Shown in pieces: positions 45,983 to 58,300 of a stretch of 64,000 nt of DNA. The number at the start of each line of letters is the position of its first letter. Position 1 is the stretch's first letter. The stretch lies in assembly GCA_963680875.1 (NCBI GenBank), contig OY804589.1:21224413-21288412 (forward strand). Reading direction: 5' to 3'. The notes under the pieces were generated by a model that was not told where the DNA came from, made no database searches, and worked only from the letters and a program-made list of their open reading frames with translations. This DNA comes from Bathymodiolus brooksi (Eukaryota; Mollusca; Bivalvia; Mytilida; Modiolidae). The position numbers were made by a program, and so were the translations under genes.

Positions 45983-46473
45983 CTAAATATATAAAATGAA
46001 ATATAAGTGTTAAGAAAAACGATTACAATTGAAAAATCACCAGAATATAATTGTCTTTATTATCCCAATCATCATAAAGTTTTCAAGTTGCCGTCCACAT
46101 TGAAAATTTGCTGTTTATCACGATTTTGCCGTTTGTGGACATTACTGTCGGCGTATATTTCCTAAAGACAGAAAAGCATCGGCACTTTTGTCGACACTGT
46201 TATCCATTTCGAACGTATAGAACCATACAAATATGGACGGTATATGGGATGATATTGCTGTTGCTACATAAGTTGTACACACAAAATGAACGTGACCTGA
46301 TATTACAAATGTATTTGTTTTATTACCTTATACAGGCTCCCAATTTTGAACACTCTTTTGCATATATTTTATTATTCTATAAGACGAACGTCGAGTCTAC
46401 ATTATATACATAAGCTGAATCGACTACGTTAGGAAAGTGAGTAAATGTTTACACATATAACTCTAACACATAC

Positions 46474-46644
46474 CTGGGCATGAGATGTTAGTAGAGCATG
46501 AACCAGTTTCATTATGCAATCCTGGGCAAGGAGAACCGCCATTTACAGATGACGGATTATCACAGGCTCTATATCGTGTCATTGTTCCATCACACATCTT
46601 TGTACACGGTGTCCATCTTCCCCACAAACCCCAGACTCCATTTA
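46474..46644 (-). CDS. Gene B TSP1 exon, proximal copy
   Basis: A 171-bp phase-1 exon with WGLWGRW, CTKMC, MTRYRAC and NGGSPC, ending ISCP at GTATGTGT. With the next exon's donor lost, this exon could splice directly to the transmembrane exon at 44612 because both borders are phase 1. Confidence 0.72.
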
Positions 46645-46796
46645 CTAAAAGGAAATAAACATTAACGAGGTCAATATCTGTAAAAACTATTAATGGAGCA
46701 AAGTTCTTTGTGGTCTTTCTAGTTAAAGCACAATGTTTATATTGTCAATAAAATACCAAAGATATCTGCTAAATATCGGTTTAATTTAGTTTGATT

Positions 46797-47006
46797 AATG
46801 GTGTTCAACGCCACATTCAACAATATTTTAGGCATTTCGTCACGGTAAGCTTTATTGGTGGAGTACTCGGAGAAAACGACCGACCTGTCGCGAGTACACT
46901 TCATTATGAACGGGGTTCGAACTCACAACGTCAGTGGTGATAGACACTGATTGCACAGGTAGTTGTACATCTAACTACCACACGACCACGACCACGACAG
47001 CCCCTG
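46797..47006 (-). mobile_element. SINE-A in gene B block, unit 1
   Basis: A reversed copy with GGGGTTCGAACTCACAAC. A deletion in the body removes the GTCACTGAC segment present at 24115-24362. Confidence 0.6.
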
Positions 47007-47099
47007 TTAAATACCGGATGTCAATTTATTTCATATAATATTGCAATATAGCATCCTACATTATAATAATTAAAACGTAGATATCAAATTCAATACGCC

Positions 47100-47943
47100 C
47101 TAGGCGTTTATGCAATAATCTCCATTATGTACGCTCAAATTCAAAAGATTGGAAAACCCAATAAAAAAAAACATCTGATGGAGTAAGAACACATTAAGGG
47201 CATAAACAGGATAGCCAAGTCAGGCTATGGTCACATATGCCCGAGTGAGGAGAACAGTAGTCTTAGTAATAATTACATTATTTAGTAACTGTACAATTTC
47301 AATTATAAGTATATCTAATAAACCATGTCAGTGTCGAAACACTGGCTACTGGGTAGATGATATCCCCGAGATTAATAGTCCACTAGCAGAGGTATCAGCC
47401 TAGTGATAGTAACACTGGCTACTGGGTAGATGATACCTCTGGAGATTAATAGTCAAACAGCAGAGGTATCAACCTAGTGATAGTAACACTGACTACTGGG
47501 TAGATGATACCTCCGGAGACTAGTAGTCCACCAGCAGAGGTATCACCCTTGTGATAGTAACACTGACTACTGGGTAGATGATACCTCCGGAGATTAATAG
47601 TCCACCCCCAGAGGTATCAACCTAGTGATAGTAACACAGCCTACTGGGTAGATGATACCTCCGGAGATTAATAGTCCACCCCCAGAGGTATCAACCTAGT
47701 GATAGTAACACTGACTACTGTGTAGATGATACCTCCGGTGACTAGTAGTCCACCAGCAGAGGTATCAACCTAGTGATAGTAACACTGACTACTGGGTAGA
47801 TGATACCTCCGGAGACTAGTAGTCCACCAGCAGAGGTATCAACCTAGTGATAGTAACACTGACTACTGGGTAGATGATACCTCCGGAAATTAATAGTGCA
47901 CCTCCAGAGGTATCAACCTAGTGATAGTAACACAGACTACTGG
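47100..47943 (+). mobile_element. Minisatellite-bearing dispersed element, 8-monomer copy
   Basis: A unique leader (about 47100-47340, with ACGCTCAAATTCAAAAGATTG and ATAATTACATTATTTAG) is followed by eight 74-bp monomers ending at 47943, where the duplication junction cuts in. The leader is shared with 24470, 49150 and 7022. It carries no coding capacity. The structure resembles non-autonomous Helitron-like 'pearl' elements of bivalves, which hold internal tandem repeats. That assignment is inference, since I see no diagnostic ends. Confidence 0.6.
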
Positions 47944-47944
47944 T

Positions 47945-48024
47945 CTGATATCGTGACCTTGATCCACTACCACATGTCACTGAACATGAATTCCAATCCT
48001 GCCATGTACCCCAGTTTCCATTTA
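47945..48024 (-). pseudogene. Truncated TSP1 exon at a duplication and satellite junction
   Basis: About 80 bp match the 5' part of the exon at 45812-45982, from the acceptor to about SRYQ. The reading then runs straight into the 74-bp satellite. The last two TSP1 cysteine loops and the donor are missing. It marks the breakpoint of the 2.04-kb tandem duplication. Confidence 0.85.
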
Positions 48025-48515
48025 CTAAATATATAAAATGAAATATAAGTGTTAAGAAAAACGATTACAATTGAAAAATCACCAGAATATAATTGTCTTT
48101 ATTATCCCAATCATCATAAAGTTTTCAATTTGCCGTCCACATTGAAAATTTGCTGTTTATCACGATTTTGCCGTTTGTGGACATTACTGTCCTTGTATAT
48201 TTCCTAAAGACAGAAAAGCATCCGCACTTTTGTCGACACTGTTATCCATTTCGAACGTATAGAACCATACAAATATGGACGGTATATGGGATGATATTGC
48301 TGTTGCTACATAAGTTGTACACACAAAATGAGCGTGACCTGATATTACAAATGTATTTGTTTTATTACCTTATACAGGCTCCCAATTTTGAATACTCTTT
48401 TGCATATATTTTATTATTCTATAAGACGAACGTCGAGTCTACATTATATACATAAGCTGAATCGACTACGTTAGGAAAGTGAGTAAATGTTTACATATAT
48501 AACTTTAACACATAC

Positions 48516-48686
48516 CTGGGCATGAGATGTTAGTAGAGCATGAACCAGTTTCATTATGCAATCCTGGGCAAGAAGAACCGCCATTTACAGATGACGGATT
48601 ATCACAGGCTCTATATCGTGTCATTGTTCCATCACACATCTTTTTACACAGAGTCCATCTTCCCCACGAACCCCAAACTCCATTTA
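48516..48686 (-). CDS. Gene B TSP1 exon, distal copy
   Basis: A 171-bp phase-1 exon with WGSWGRW, MTRYRAC, NGGSSC and NETGSC, ending ISCP at a GTATGTGT donor. It differs from the copy at 46474-46644 at a handful of sites (for example CKKMC for CTKMC). It is intact as an exon; whether it is spliced depends on an upstream exon beyond the satellite. Confidence 0.7.
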
Positions 48687-48839
48687 CTAAAAGGAAATAA
48701 ACATTAACGTGGTCAATATCTGTAAAAACTATTAATGGAGCAAAGTTCTTTGTGGTCTTTCTAGTTAAAGCACAATGTTTATATTTTCAATAAAATACCA
48801 AAGATATCTGCTAAAGATCGGTTTAATTTAGTTTGATTA

Positions 48840-49050
48840 ATGGTGTTCAACGCCACATTCAACAATATTTTAGGCATTTCGTCAGGGTAAGCTTTATTGG
48901 TGGAGTACTCGGGGAAAACGACCGACCTGTCGCGAGTACACCTCACTATGAACGGGGTTCGAACTCACGACGTCAGTGGTGATAGACACTGATTGCACAG
49001 GTAGTTGTACATCTAACTACCACACGATCACGACCGCGACAACCCCTGTT
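48840..49050 (-). mobile_element. SINE-A in gene B block, unit 2
   Basis: The duplicate of 46797-47006, sharing its internal deletion, which confirms that the block was duplicated after that deletion. Confidence 0.6.
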
Positions 49051-49149
49051 AAATACTGGATGTCAATTTATTCCATATAATATTGCAATATAGCATCCTA
49101 CATTATAATAATTAAAACGTAGATATTATCAAATTCAATACGCACTAGG

Positions 49150-49385
49150 CGTTTCTGCAATAATATCCATTATGTACGCTCAAATTCAAAAGATTGGAAA
49201 ACTCAATAAAAAAACAATCTGATGGAGTAAGAACACAATAAGGGCATAAACAGGATAGCCAAGTCAGGCCATGGTCACATATGCCCGAGGGAGGAGAACA
49301 ATAGTCTTAGTAATAATTACATTATTTAGTAACTGTACAATTTCAATTATAAGTATATCTAATAAACCATGTCAGTGTCTAAACA
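49150..49385 (+). mobile_element. Leader of the element at the edge of the large satellite
   Basis: Nearly identical to 47100-47340 and placed directly before the first monomers of the 14.6-kb array. This shows that the giant satellite grew from the internal repeats of an element copy, not from an independent satellite. Confidence 0.7.
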
Positions 49386-52300
49386 CTGGCTACTGGGTAG
49401 ATGATACCTCCCGAGATTAATAGTCCACCAGCAGAGGTATCAGCCTAGTGATAGTAACACTGGCTATTGGGTACATGATACCTCCGGAGACTAATAGTCC
49501 ACCAGCAGAGGTATCAACATAGTGATAGTAACACTGACTACTGGGTAGATCATATCTCCGGAGACTAATAATCCACCAGCAGAGATATCAACCTAGTGAT
49601 AGTAACACTGACTACTGGGTACATGATACCTCCGGAGATTAATAGTCCACTAGCAGAAGTAACAACCTAGAGATAGTAACACTGACTACTGGGTAGATGA
49701 TACCTTGGGCAATTAATAGTCCACCAGCAGAGGTATCAACCTAGTGATAGTTACACAGACTACTGGGTAGATGATACCTCCGGAGACTAAAAGTCCACCA
49801 GCAGTAGTATCAACCTAGTGATAGTAACACTGACTACTGGGTAGATGATACCTCCAGAGACTAATAGTCCACCTGCAGAGGTATCAACCTAGTGATAGTA
49901 ACACTGACTAATGAGTAGATGATACCTCCGGAGACTAATAGTCCACCAGCAGAGGTATCAACCTAGTGATAGTAACACTGGCTACTGGGTAGATGATACC
50001 TCCGGAGATTAATAGTCCACTAGCAGAAGTAACAACCTAGAGATAGTAACACTGACTACTGGGTAGATGATACCTTGGGCAATTAATAGTCCACCAGCAG
50101 AGGTATCAACCTAGTGAGAGTAACACAGACTACTGGGTAGATGATATCTCCGGAGACTAATAGTCCACCAGCAGAGGTATCAACCTAGTGAGAGTAACAA
50201 TGGCTACTTGGTAGATGATACATCCGAAGACTAGTAGTACACCAGCACAGGTATCAACCTAGAGATAGTAACACTGACTACTGGGTAGATGATACCTCTG
50301 GAGATTAATAGTCCACCAGCAGAGGTATCAACCTATTGATAGTAACACTGACTACTGGGTAGATGATACCCCCGGAGACTAAAAGTCCACCTGTAGAGGT
50401 ATCAACCTAGTGATAGAAACACTGACTACTGGGTAGATGATACCTTCGAAGACTAGTAGTCCACCAGCAGAGGTATCAACATAGTGATAGTAACACTGAC
50501 TACTGGGTAGATGATACCTTGGGGAATCAATAGTCCACAAGCAAAGGTATCAACCTAGTTAGAGTAACACTGGCTACTGGGTAGATGATACCTCCAGAGA
50601 TTAATAGGCTACCAGTAGAGGTATCAACCTAGTGATAGTAACACTGACTACTGGGTAGATGATACCGCCGGAGACTAATAGTCCACCTGCAGAGGTATCA
50701 ACCATGTGATAGTAACACTGACTACTTGGTAGATGATACCTTCGGAGACCAATAGTCGACCATCAGAGGTATCAACCTAGTGATAGTAACACTGACTACT
50801 GGGTAGATGATACCTCCGGAGACTAATAGTCCACCAGCAGAGATATCAACCTAGTGATGGTAACACTGACTACTGGGTAGATGATACCTCCGGAGATTAA
50901 TAATCCACCTGCAGAGGTATCAACCTAGTGATAGTAACACTGACTACTGGGTAGATGATACCTCCGGAGACTAATAGTCCACAAACAGAGGTATCAACCT
51001 AGGGATAATAACACTGGCTACTGGGTAGATGATACCCCCGGAGATTAATAGTCCACCAACAGAGTTATCAACCTAGTGATAGTAACACTGACTACTTGGT
51101 AGATAATACCTCCGGTGACTAATAGTCCACCAGCAGAGGTATCAACCTAGTGATAGTAACACTGACTATTGGATAGATGATAACTCCGGAGACTAAAAGT
51201 ACACCAGCAGAGGTATCAACATAGTGATAGTAACACTGACTAATGAGTACATGATACCTCCGGAGACTAATAGTCCACCAGCAGAGGTATCAACCTAGTG
51301 ATAGTAACACTGGCTACTGGGTAGATGATACCTCCGAAGATTAATAGTCCACTAGCAGAAGTAACAACCTAGTGATAGTAACACTGACTACTGGGTAGAT
51401 GATACCTTGGGCAATTAATAGTCCACCAGCAGAGGTATCAACCTAGTTAGAGTAACACTGACTACTGGGTAGATGATATCTCCGGAGACTAATAGTCCAC
51501 CAGCAGAGGTATCAACCTAGTGAGAATACCACTGGCTACTGGGTAGATGATACATCCGAAGACTAGTAGTCCACCAGCACAGGTATCAACCTGGTGATAG
51601 TAACACTGACTACTGGGTAGATGATACCTCCGGAGACTAAAGGTCCACCAGTAGAGTTATCAACCTAGTGATAGTAACACTGACTACTGGGAAGATGATA
51701 CCTCTGGGGATTAATAGTCCACCAGTAGAGGTATCAACCTAGTGATAGTAACACTGACTACTGGGTAGATGATACCTCCGGAGACTAAAAGTCCACCAGT
51801 AGAGGTATCAACCTAGTGATAGAAACACTGACTACTGGGTAGATGATACCTCCGGAGACTAGTAGTCCACCAGCAGAGGTATCAACATAGTGATAGTAAC
51901 ACTAACTACTGGGTAGATGATTCCTAGGGGAATCAATAGTCCACAAGCAAAGGTATCAACCTAGTGATAGTAACACTGGCTACTGGGTAGATGATACCTC
52001 CGGAGATTAATAGTCCACCAGCAGAGGTATCAACCTAGTGATAGTAACACTGACTACCGGGTAGATGATACCTCCGGAGACTAATAGTCCACATGCAGAG
52101 GTATCAACCTAGTAATAGTAACACTGACTACTGGGTAGATGATACATCCGAAGATTAATAGTCCACCAGCAGAGATATCAACCTAGTGATGGAAAAACTG
52201 ACTACTGGGTAGATGATACCTCCGGAGATTAATAATCCACCTGCAGAGGTATCAACCTAGTGATAGTAACACTGACTACTGGGTAGATGATACTTCCGGA

Positions 52301-55300
52301 GACTAATAGTCCACCAGCAAAGGTATCAACCTAGGGATAGTAACACTGGCTACTTGGTAGATGATACCCCTGGTGATTAATAGTCCACCAACAGAGTTAT
52401 CAACCTAGTGATAGTAACACTGACTACTGGGTAGATGATACCTGCGTCACTAATAGTCCACCAGCAGAGGTATCAACCTAGTGATAGTAACACTGACTAC
52501 TGGGTAGATGATATCTCCGGAGACTAAAAGTCCACCAGCAGAGGTATCAACCTAGTGATAGTAACACTGACTGCTGGGTAGATCATACCTCCGGAGAATA
52601 ATAGTCCACCTGCAGAGGTATCAACCTAGCGATAGTAACGCTTACTACTGGGTAGATGATACCCAGGAGACTAATAGTCCACCTGCAGAGGTATCAACCT
52701 AGTGATAGTAACACTGACTACTGGGTAGATGATACCTCGGAGACTAATATTCCACCAACAGAGGTATCAACCTAGTGATAGTTACACAGACTACTGGGTA
52801 GATGATACCTCCGGATACTAAAAGTCCACCAGCAGAGGTATCAACCTAGTGATAGTAACACTGACTACTGGGTAGATGATACCTCAGGAGATTAATAGTC
52901 CACTAGCAGAAGTAACATCCTAGTGAGAGTAACACTGACTACTGGGTAGATGATACCTTGGGCAATTAATAGTCCACCAGCAGAGGTATCTACCTAGTGA
53001 GAGTAACACTGACTACTGGGTAGATGATATCTCCGGAGACTAATAGTCCACCAGCAGAGGTATTAACCTAGTGAGAGTAACAGTGGCTACTGGGTTGATG
53101 ATACATCCGGAGACTAGTAGTCCACCAGCACAGGTATCAACCTGGTGATAGTAACACTGACTACTGGGTAGATGATACCTCCGGAGACTAAAGGTCCACC
53201 AGTAGAGGTATCAACCTAGTGATAGTAACACTGACTACTGGGTAGATGATACCTCCGGAGACTAATAGTCCACCAGCAGAGATATCAACCTGGAGATAGT
53301 AACACTGACTACTGGGTAGATGATACCTCTGGAGATTAATAGTCCACCCGCAGAGGTATCAACCTAGTGAGAGTAACACTGACTACTGGGTAGATGATAC
53401 CTCCGGAGACTATATGTCCACCAGTAGAGGTATCAACCTAGTGATATAAACACTGACTACTGGGTAGATGATACCTCCGGAGATTAGTAGTCCACCAGCA
53501 GAGGTATTAACATAGTGATAGTAACACTGACTACTGGGTAGATGATACCTTGGGGAATCAATAGTCCACAAGCAAAGGTATCAACCTAGTGATAGTAACA
53601 CTGGCTACTGGGTAGATGATACCTCCAGAGATTAATAGTCCACCAGCAGAGGTATCAACCTAATGATAGTAACACTGACTACTGGGTAGATGATACCTCC
53701 GTTGACTAATAGTCGACCAGCAGAGGTATCAACCTAGTGATAGTAACACTGACTACTGGGTAGATGATACCTCCGGAGACTAAAAGTCCACCAGCAGAGG
53801 TATCAAGCTAGTGATAGTACCACTGACTACTGGGTAGATGATACCTCCGGAGACTAATAGTCCACCTGCAGAGGTATCAACCTAGTGATAGTAACACAGA
53901 CTACTGGGTAGATGATACTTCGGAGACTAATAGTCCACCAGCAGAGGTATCAACCCAGTGATAATAACACTGACTACTGGGTAGATGATACCTCCGGAGA
54001 CTAATAGTCCACCAGCAGAGGTATCAATCTAGTGATAGTAACACTGACTAATGAGTAGATGATACCTCCTGAGACTAATAGTACACCAGCAGAGGTATCA
54101 ACCTAGTGATAGTAACACTGGCTACTGGGTAGATGATACCTCCGGAGATTAATAGTCCACTAGCAGAAATAACAACCTAGTGATAGTAACACTGACTACT
54201 GGGTAGATGATACCTTGGGCAATTAATAGTCCACCAGCAGAGGTATCAACCTAGTGAGAGTAACACTGACTACTGGGTAGATGATATCTCCGGAGAATAA
54301 CAGTCCACCAGCAGAGTTATCAACCTAGTGAGAGTAACACTGGCTACTGGGTAGAAGATACATCCGGAGACTAGTAGTCAACCAGCACAGGTATCAACCT
54401 GGTGATAATCACACTGACTACTGGGTAGATGAAACCTCCGGAGATTAATAGTCCACCCCCAGAGGTATCAACCTAGTGATAGAAACACTTACTACTGGGT
54501 AGATGATACCTCCGGAGACTAATAGTCCACCAGCAGAGATATCAACCTAGTGATAGTAACACTGGCTACTGGTTAGATGATACCTCCAGAGATTAATAGT
54601 CCACCAGCAGAGGTATCAACCTAATGATAGTAACACTGACTACTGAGTAGATGATACTTCCGGAGATTAATAATCCACCTGCAGAGGTATCAACCTAGTG
54701 ATAGTAACACTGACTACAGGGTAGATGATACCTCAGGAGACTAATAGTCCACCAGTAGAGGTATCAACCTAGGGATAGTAACACTGACTACTGGGTAGAT
54801 GATACCCCCGAAGATTAATAGTCCCCCAACAGAGTTATCAACCTAGTGATAGTAACACTGACTACTGGGTAGATGATACCTCCGAAGACTAATAGTCCAC
54901 CTGCAGAGGTGTCAACCTAGCGATAGTAACACTGACTACTGGATAGATGATAACTCCGGAGACTAAAAGTACACCAGCAGAGGTATCAACATAGTGATAG
55001 TAACACTGACTAATGAGTACATGATACCTCCGGAGACTAATAGTCCACCAGCAGAGGAATCAACCTAGTGATAGTAACACTGGCTACTGGGTAGATGATA
55101 CCTCCGAAGATTAATAGTCCACTAGCAGAAGTAACAACCTAGTGATAGTAACACTGACTACTGGGTAGATGATACCTTGGGCAATTAATAGACCACCAGC
55201 AGAGGTATCAACCTAGTTAGAGTAACACTGAATACTGGGTAGATGATATCTCCGGAGACTAATAGTCCACCAGCAGAGGTATCAACCTAGTGAGAGTGCC

Positions 55301-58300
55301 ACTGGCTACTGGGTAGATGATACCTCCGGAGACTAATAGTCCACATGCAGAGGTATCAACCTAGTAATAGTAACACTGACTACTGGGTAGATGATACCTC
55401 CGGAGATTAATAGTCCACCAGCAGAGATATCAACCTAGTGATGGTAAAACTGACTACTGGGTAGATGATACCTCCGGAGATTAATAATCCACCTGCAGAG
55501 GTATCAACCTAGTGAAAGTAACACTGACTACTGGGTAGATGATACCTCCGGAGACTAATAGTCCACCAGCAAAGGTATCAACCTAGGGATAGTAACACTG
55601 ACTACTGGGTAGATGATACCTCCGTGACTAATAGTCCACCAGCAGAGGTATCAACCTAGTGATAGTAACACTGACTACTGGGTAGATGATATCTCCGGAG
55701 ACTAAAAGTCCACCAGCAGAGGTATCAACCTAGTGATAGTCACACTGACTGCTGGGTAGATCATACCTCCGGAGACTAATAGTCCACCTGCAGAGGTATC
55801 AACCTAGCGATAGTAACGCTTACTACTGGGTAGATGATACCCAGGAGACTAATAGTCCACCTGCAGAGGTATCAACCTAGTGATATTAACACAGACTACT
55901 GGGTAGATGATACCTCCGGATACTAAAAGTCCACCAGCAGAGGTATCAACCTAGTGATAGTAACACTGACAACTGGGTAGATGATACCTCCGGAGATTAA
56001 TAGTCCACTAGCAGAAGTAACATCCTAGTGAGAGTAACACTGACTACTGGGTAGATGATACCTTGGGCAATAAATAGTCCACCAGCAGAGGTATCTACCT
56101 AGTGAGAGTAACACTGACTACTGGGTAGATGATATCTCCGGAGACTAATAGTCCACCAGCAGAGGTATTAACCTAGTGAGAGTAACAGTGGCTACTGGGT
56201 TGATGATACATCCGGAGACTAGTAGTCCACCAGCACAGGTATCAACCTAGTGATAGTAACACTGGCTACTGGGTAGATGATACCTCCGAAGATTAATAAT
56301 CCACTAGCAGAAGTAACAACCTAGTGATAGTAACACTGACTACTGGGTAGATGATACCTTGGGCAATTAATAGTCCACCAGCAGAGGTATCAACCTAGTT
56401 AGAGTAACACTGACTACTGGGTAGATGATATCTCCGGAGAATAATAGTCCACAAGCAGAGGTATCAACCTAGTGAGAGTAACACTGGCTACTGGGTAGAA
56501 GATACATCCGGAGACTAGTAGTCAACCAGCACAGGTATCAACCTGGTGATAATCACACTGACTACTGGGTAGATGATACCTCCGGAGATTAATAGTCCAC
56601 CACCAGAGGTATCAACCTAGTGATAGAAACACTTACTACTGGGTAGATGATACCTCCGGAGACTAATAGTCCACCAGCAGAGATATCAACCTAGTGATAG
56701 TAACACTGGCTACTGGTTAGATGATACCTCCAGAGATTAATAGTCCACCAGCAGAGGTATCAACCTAATGATAGTACCACTGACTACTGAGTAGATGATA
56801 CTTCCGGAGATTAATAATCCACCTGCAGAGGTATCAACCTAGTGATAGTAACACTGACTACAGGGTAGATGATACCTCAGGAGACTAATAGTCCACCAGC
56901 AGAGGTATCAACCTAGGGATAGTAACACTGGCTACTGGGTAGATGATACCCCCGAAGATTAATAGTCCACCAACAGAGTTATCAACCTAGTGATAGTAAC
57001 ACTGACTACTGGGTAGATGATACCTCCGGAGACTAATAGTCCACTAGCAGAAGTAACAACCTAGTGATAGTAACACTGACTACTGGGTAGATGATACCTT
57101 GGGCAATTAATAGTCCACCAGCAGAGGTATCAACCTAGTTAGAGTAACACTGACTACTGGGTAGATGATATCTCCGGAGACTAATTGTCCACCAGCAGAG
57201 GTATCAACCTAGTGATAGTACCACTGGCTACTGGGTAGATGATACCTCCGGAGACTAATAGTCCACATGCAGAGGTATCAACCTAGTAATAGTAACACTG
57301 ACTACTGGGTAGATGATACCTCCGAAGACTAATAGTCCACCTGCAGAGGTGTCAACCTAGCGATAGTAACACTGACTACTGGATAGATGATAACTCCGGA
57401 GACTAAAAGTACACCAGCAGAGGTATCAACATAGTGATAGTAACACTGACTAATGAGTACATGATACCTCCGGAGACTAATAGTCCACCAGCAGAGGAAT
57501 CAACCTAGTGATAGTAACACTGGCTACTGGGTAGATGATACCTCCGAAGATTAATAGTCCACTAGCAGAAGTAACAACCTAGTGATAGTAACACTGACTA
57601 CTGGGTAGATGATACCTTGGGCAATTAATAGACCACCAGCAGAGGTATCAACCTAGTTAGAGTAACACTGAATACTGGGTAGATGATATCTCCGGAGACT
57701 AATAGTCCACCAGCAGAGGTATCAACCTAGTGAGAGTGCCACTGGCTACTGGGTAGATGATATCTCCGGAGACTAATAGTCCACATGCAGAGGTATCAAC
57801 CTAGTGATAGTAACACTGACTACTGGGTAGATGATACCTCCGGAGATTAATAGTCCACCAGCAGAGATATCAACCTAGTGATGGTAAAACTGACTACTGG
57901 GTAGATGATACCTCCGGAGATTAATAATCCACCTGCAGAGGTATCAACCTAGTGAAAGTAACACTGACTACTGGGTAGATGATACCTCCGGAGACTAATA
58001 GTCCACCAGCAAAGGTATCAACCTAGGGATAGTAACACTGACTACTGGGTAGATGATACCTCCGTGACTAATAGTCCACCAGCAGAGGTATCAACCTAGT
58101 GATAGTAACACTGACTACTGGGTAGATGATATCTCCGGAGACTAAAAGTCCACCAGCAGAGGTATCAACCTAGTGATAGTCACACTGACTGCTGGGTAGA
58201 TCATACCTCCGGAGACTAATAGTCCACCTGCAGAGGTATCAACCTAGCGATAGTAACGCTTACTACTGGGTAGATGATACCCAGGAGACTAATAGTCCAC

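Larger units (their letters stand above)
45905..47944. repeat. Tandem duplication of a TSP1-intron-element block, unit 1
   Basis: This block and the one starting at 47945 are direct repeats offset by about 2,042 bp. Each holds the 5' part of one TSP1 exon, an intron, a complete TSP1 exon, a SINE-A relic, the leader of the minisatellite-bearing element, and 74-bp monomers (8 in unit 1, about 197 in unit 2). The high identity shows that this is the youngest of the gene-sized duplications here. Confidence 0.88.
40249..48686 (-). other. Gene B: partial TSP1 transmembrane paralogue of gene A
   Basis: Minus-strand exons in the order TSP1, truncated TSP1, TSP1, TSP1 with broken donor, transmembrane, short cytoplasmic exons. 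The TSP1-TSP1-transmembrane order and phase-1 borders match exons 6-8 of gene A, and the nucleotide similarity extends into the introns, so this is a duplicated copy lying head-to-tail upstream. No signal peptide or Ig exon is seen; these would lie beyond the satellite, outside the window. I found no phosphatase exon between 40.2 kb and gene A exon 1. It may be a phosphatase-less receptor or a partial, decaying copy. Confidence 0.6.
47945..49984. repeat. Tandem duplication, unit 2 (merges into the large satellite)
   Basis: The copy of 45905-47944. Alignment is clear from the truncated TSP1 exon through the TSP1 exon at 48516-48686, the SINE-A and the element leader, up to the first monomers at about 49385. 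Beyond that the satellite prevents a unique end, so the stated end is nominal. Confidence 0.8.

Noticed and set aside
46108..48455. A 101-codon plus-strand ORF preserved at 46108-46413 and 48150-48455, with a shorter relative at 15219-15437
   Set aside because: It lies inside the intron between paralogous TSP1 exons. All of that intron is similar in the three copies, so retention reflects recent duplication. The 15.2-kb copy is shortened, and no domain or start context supports a gene.
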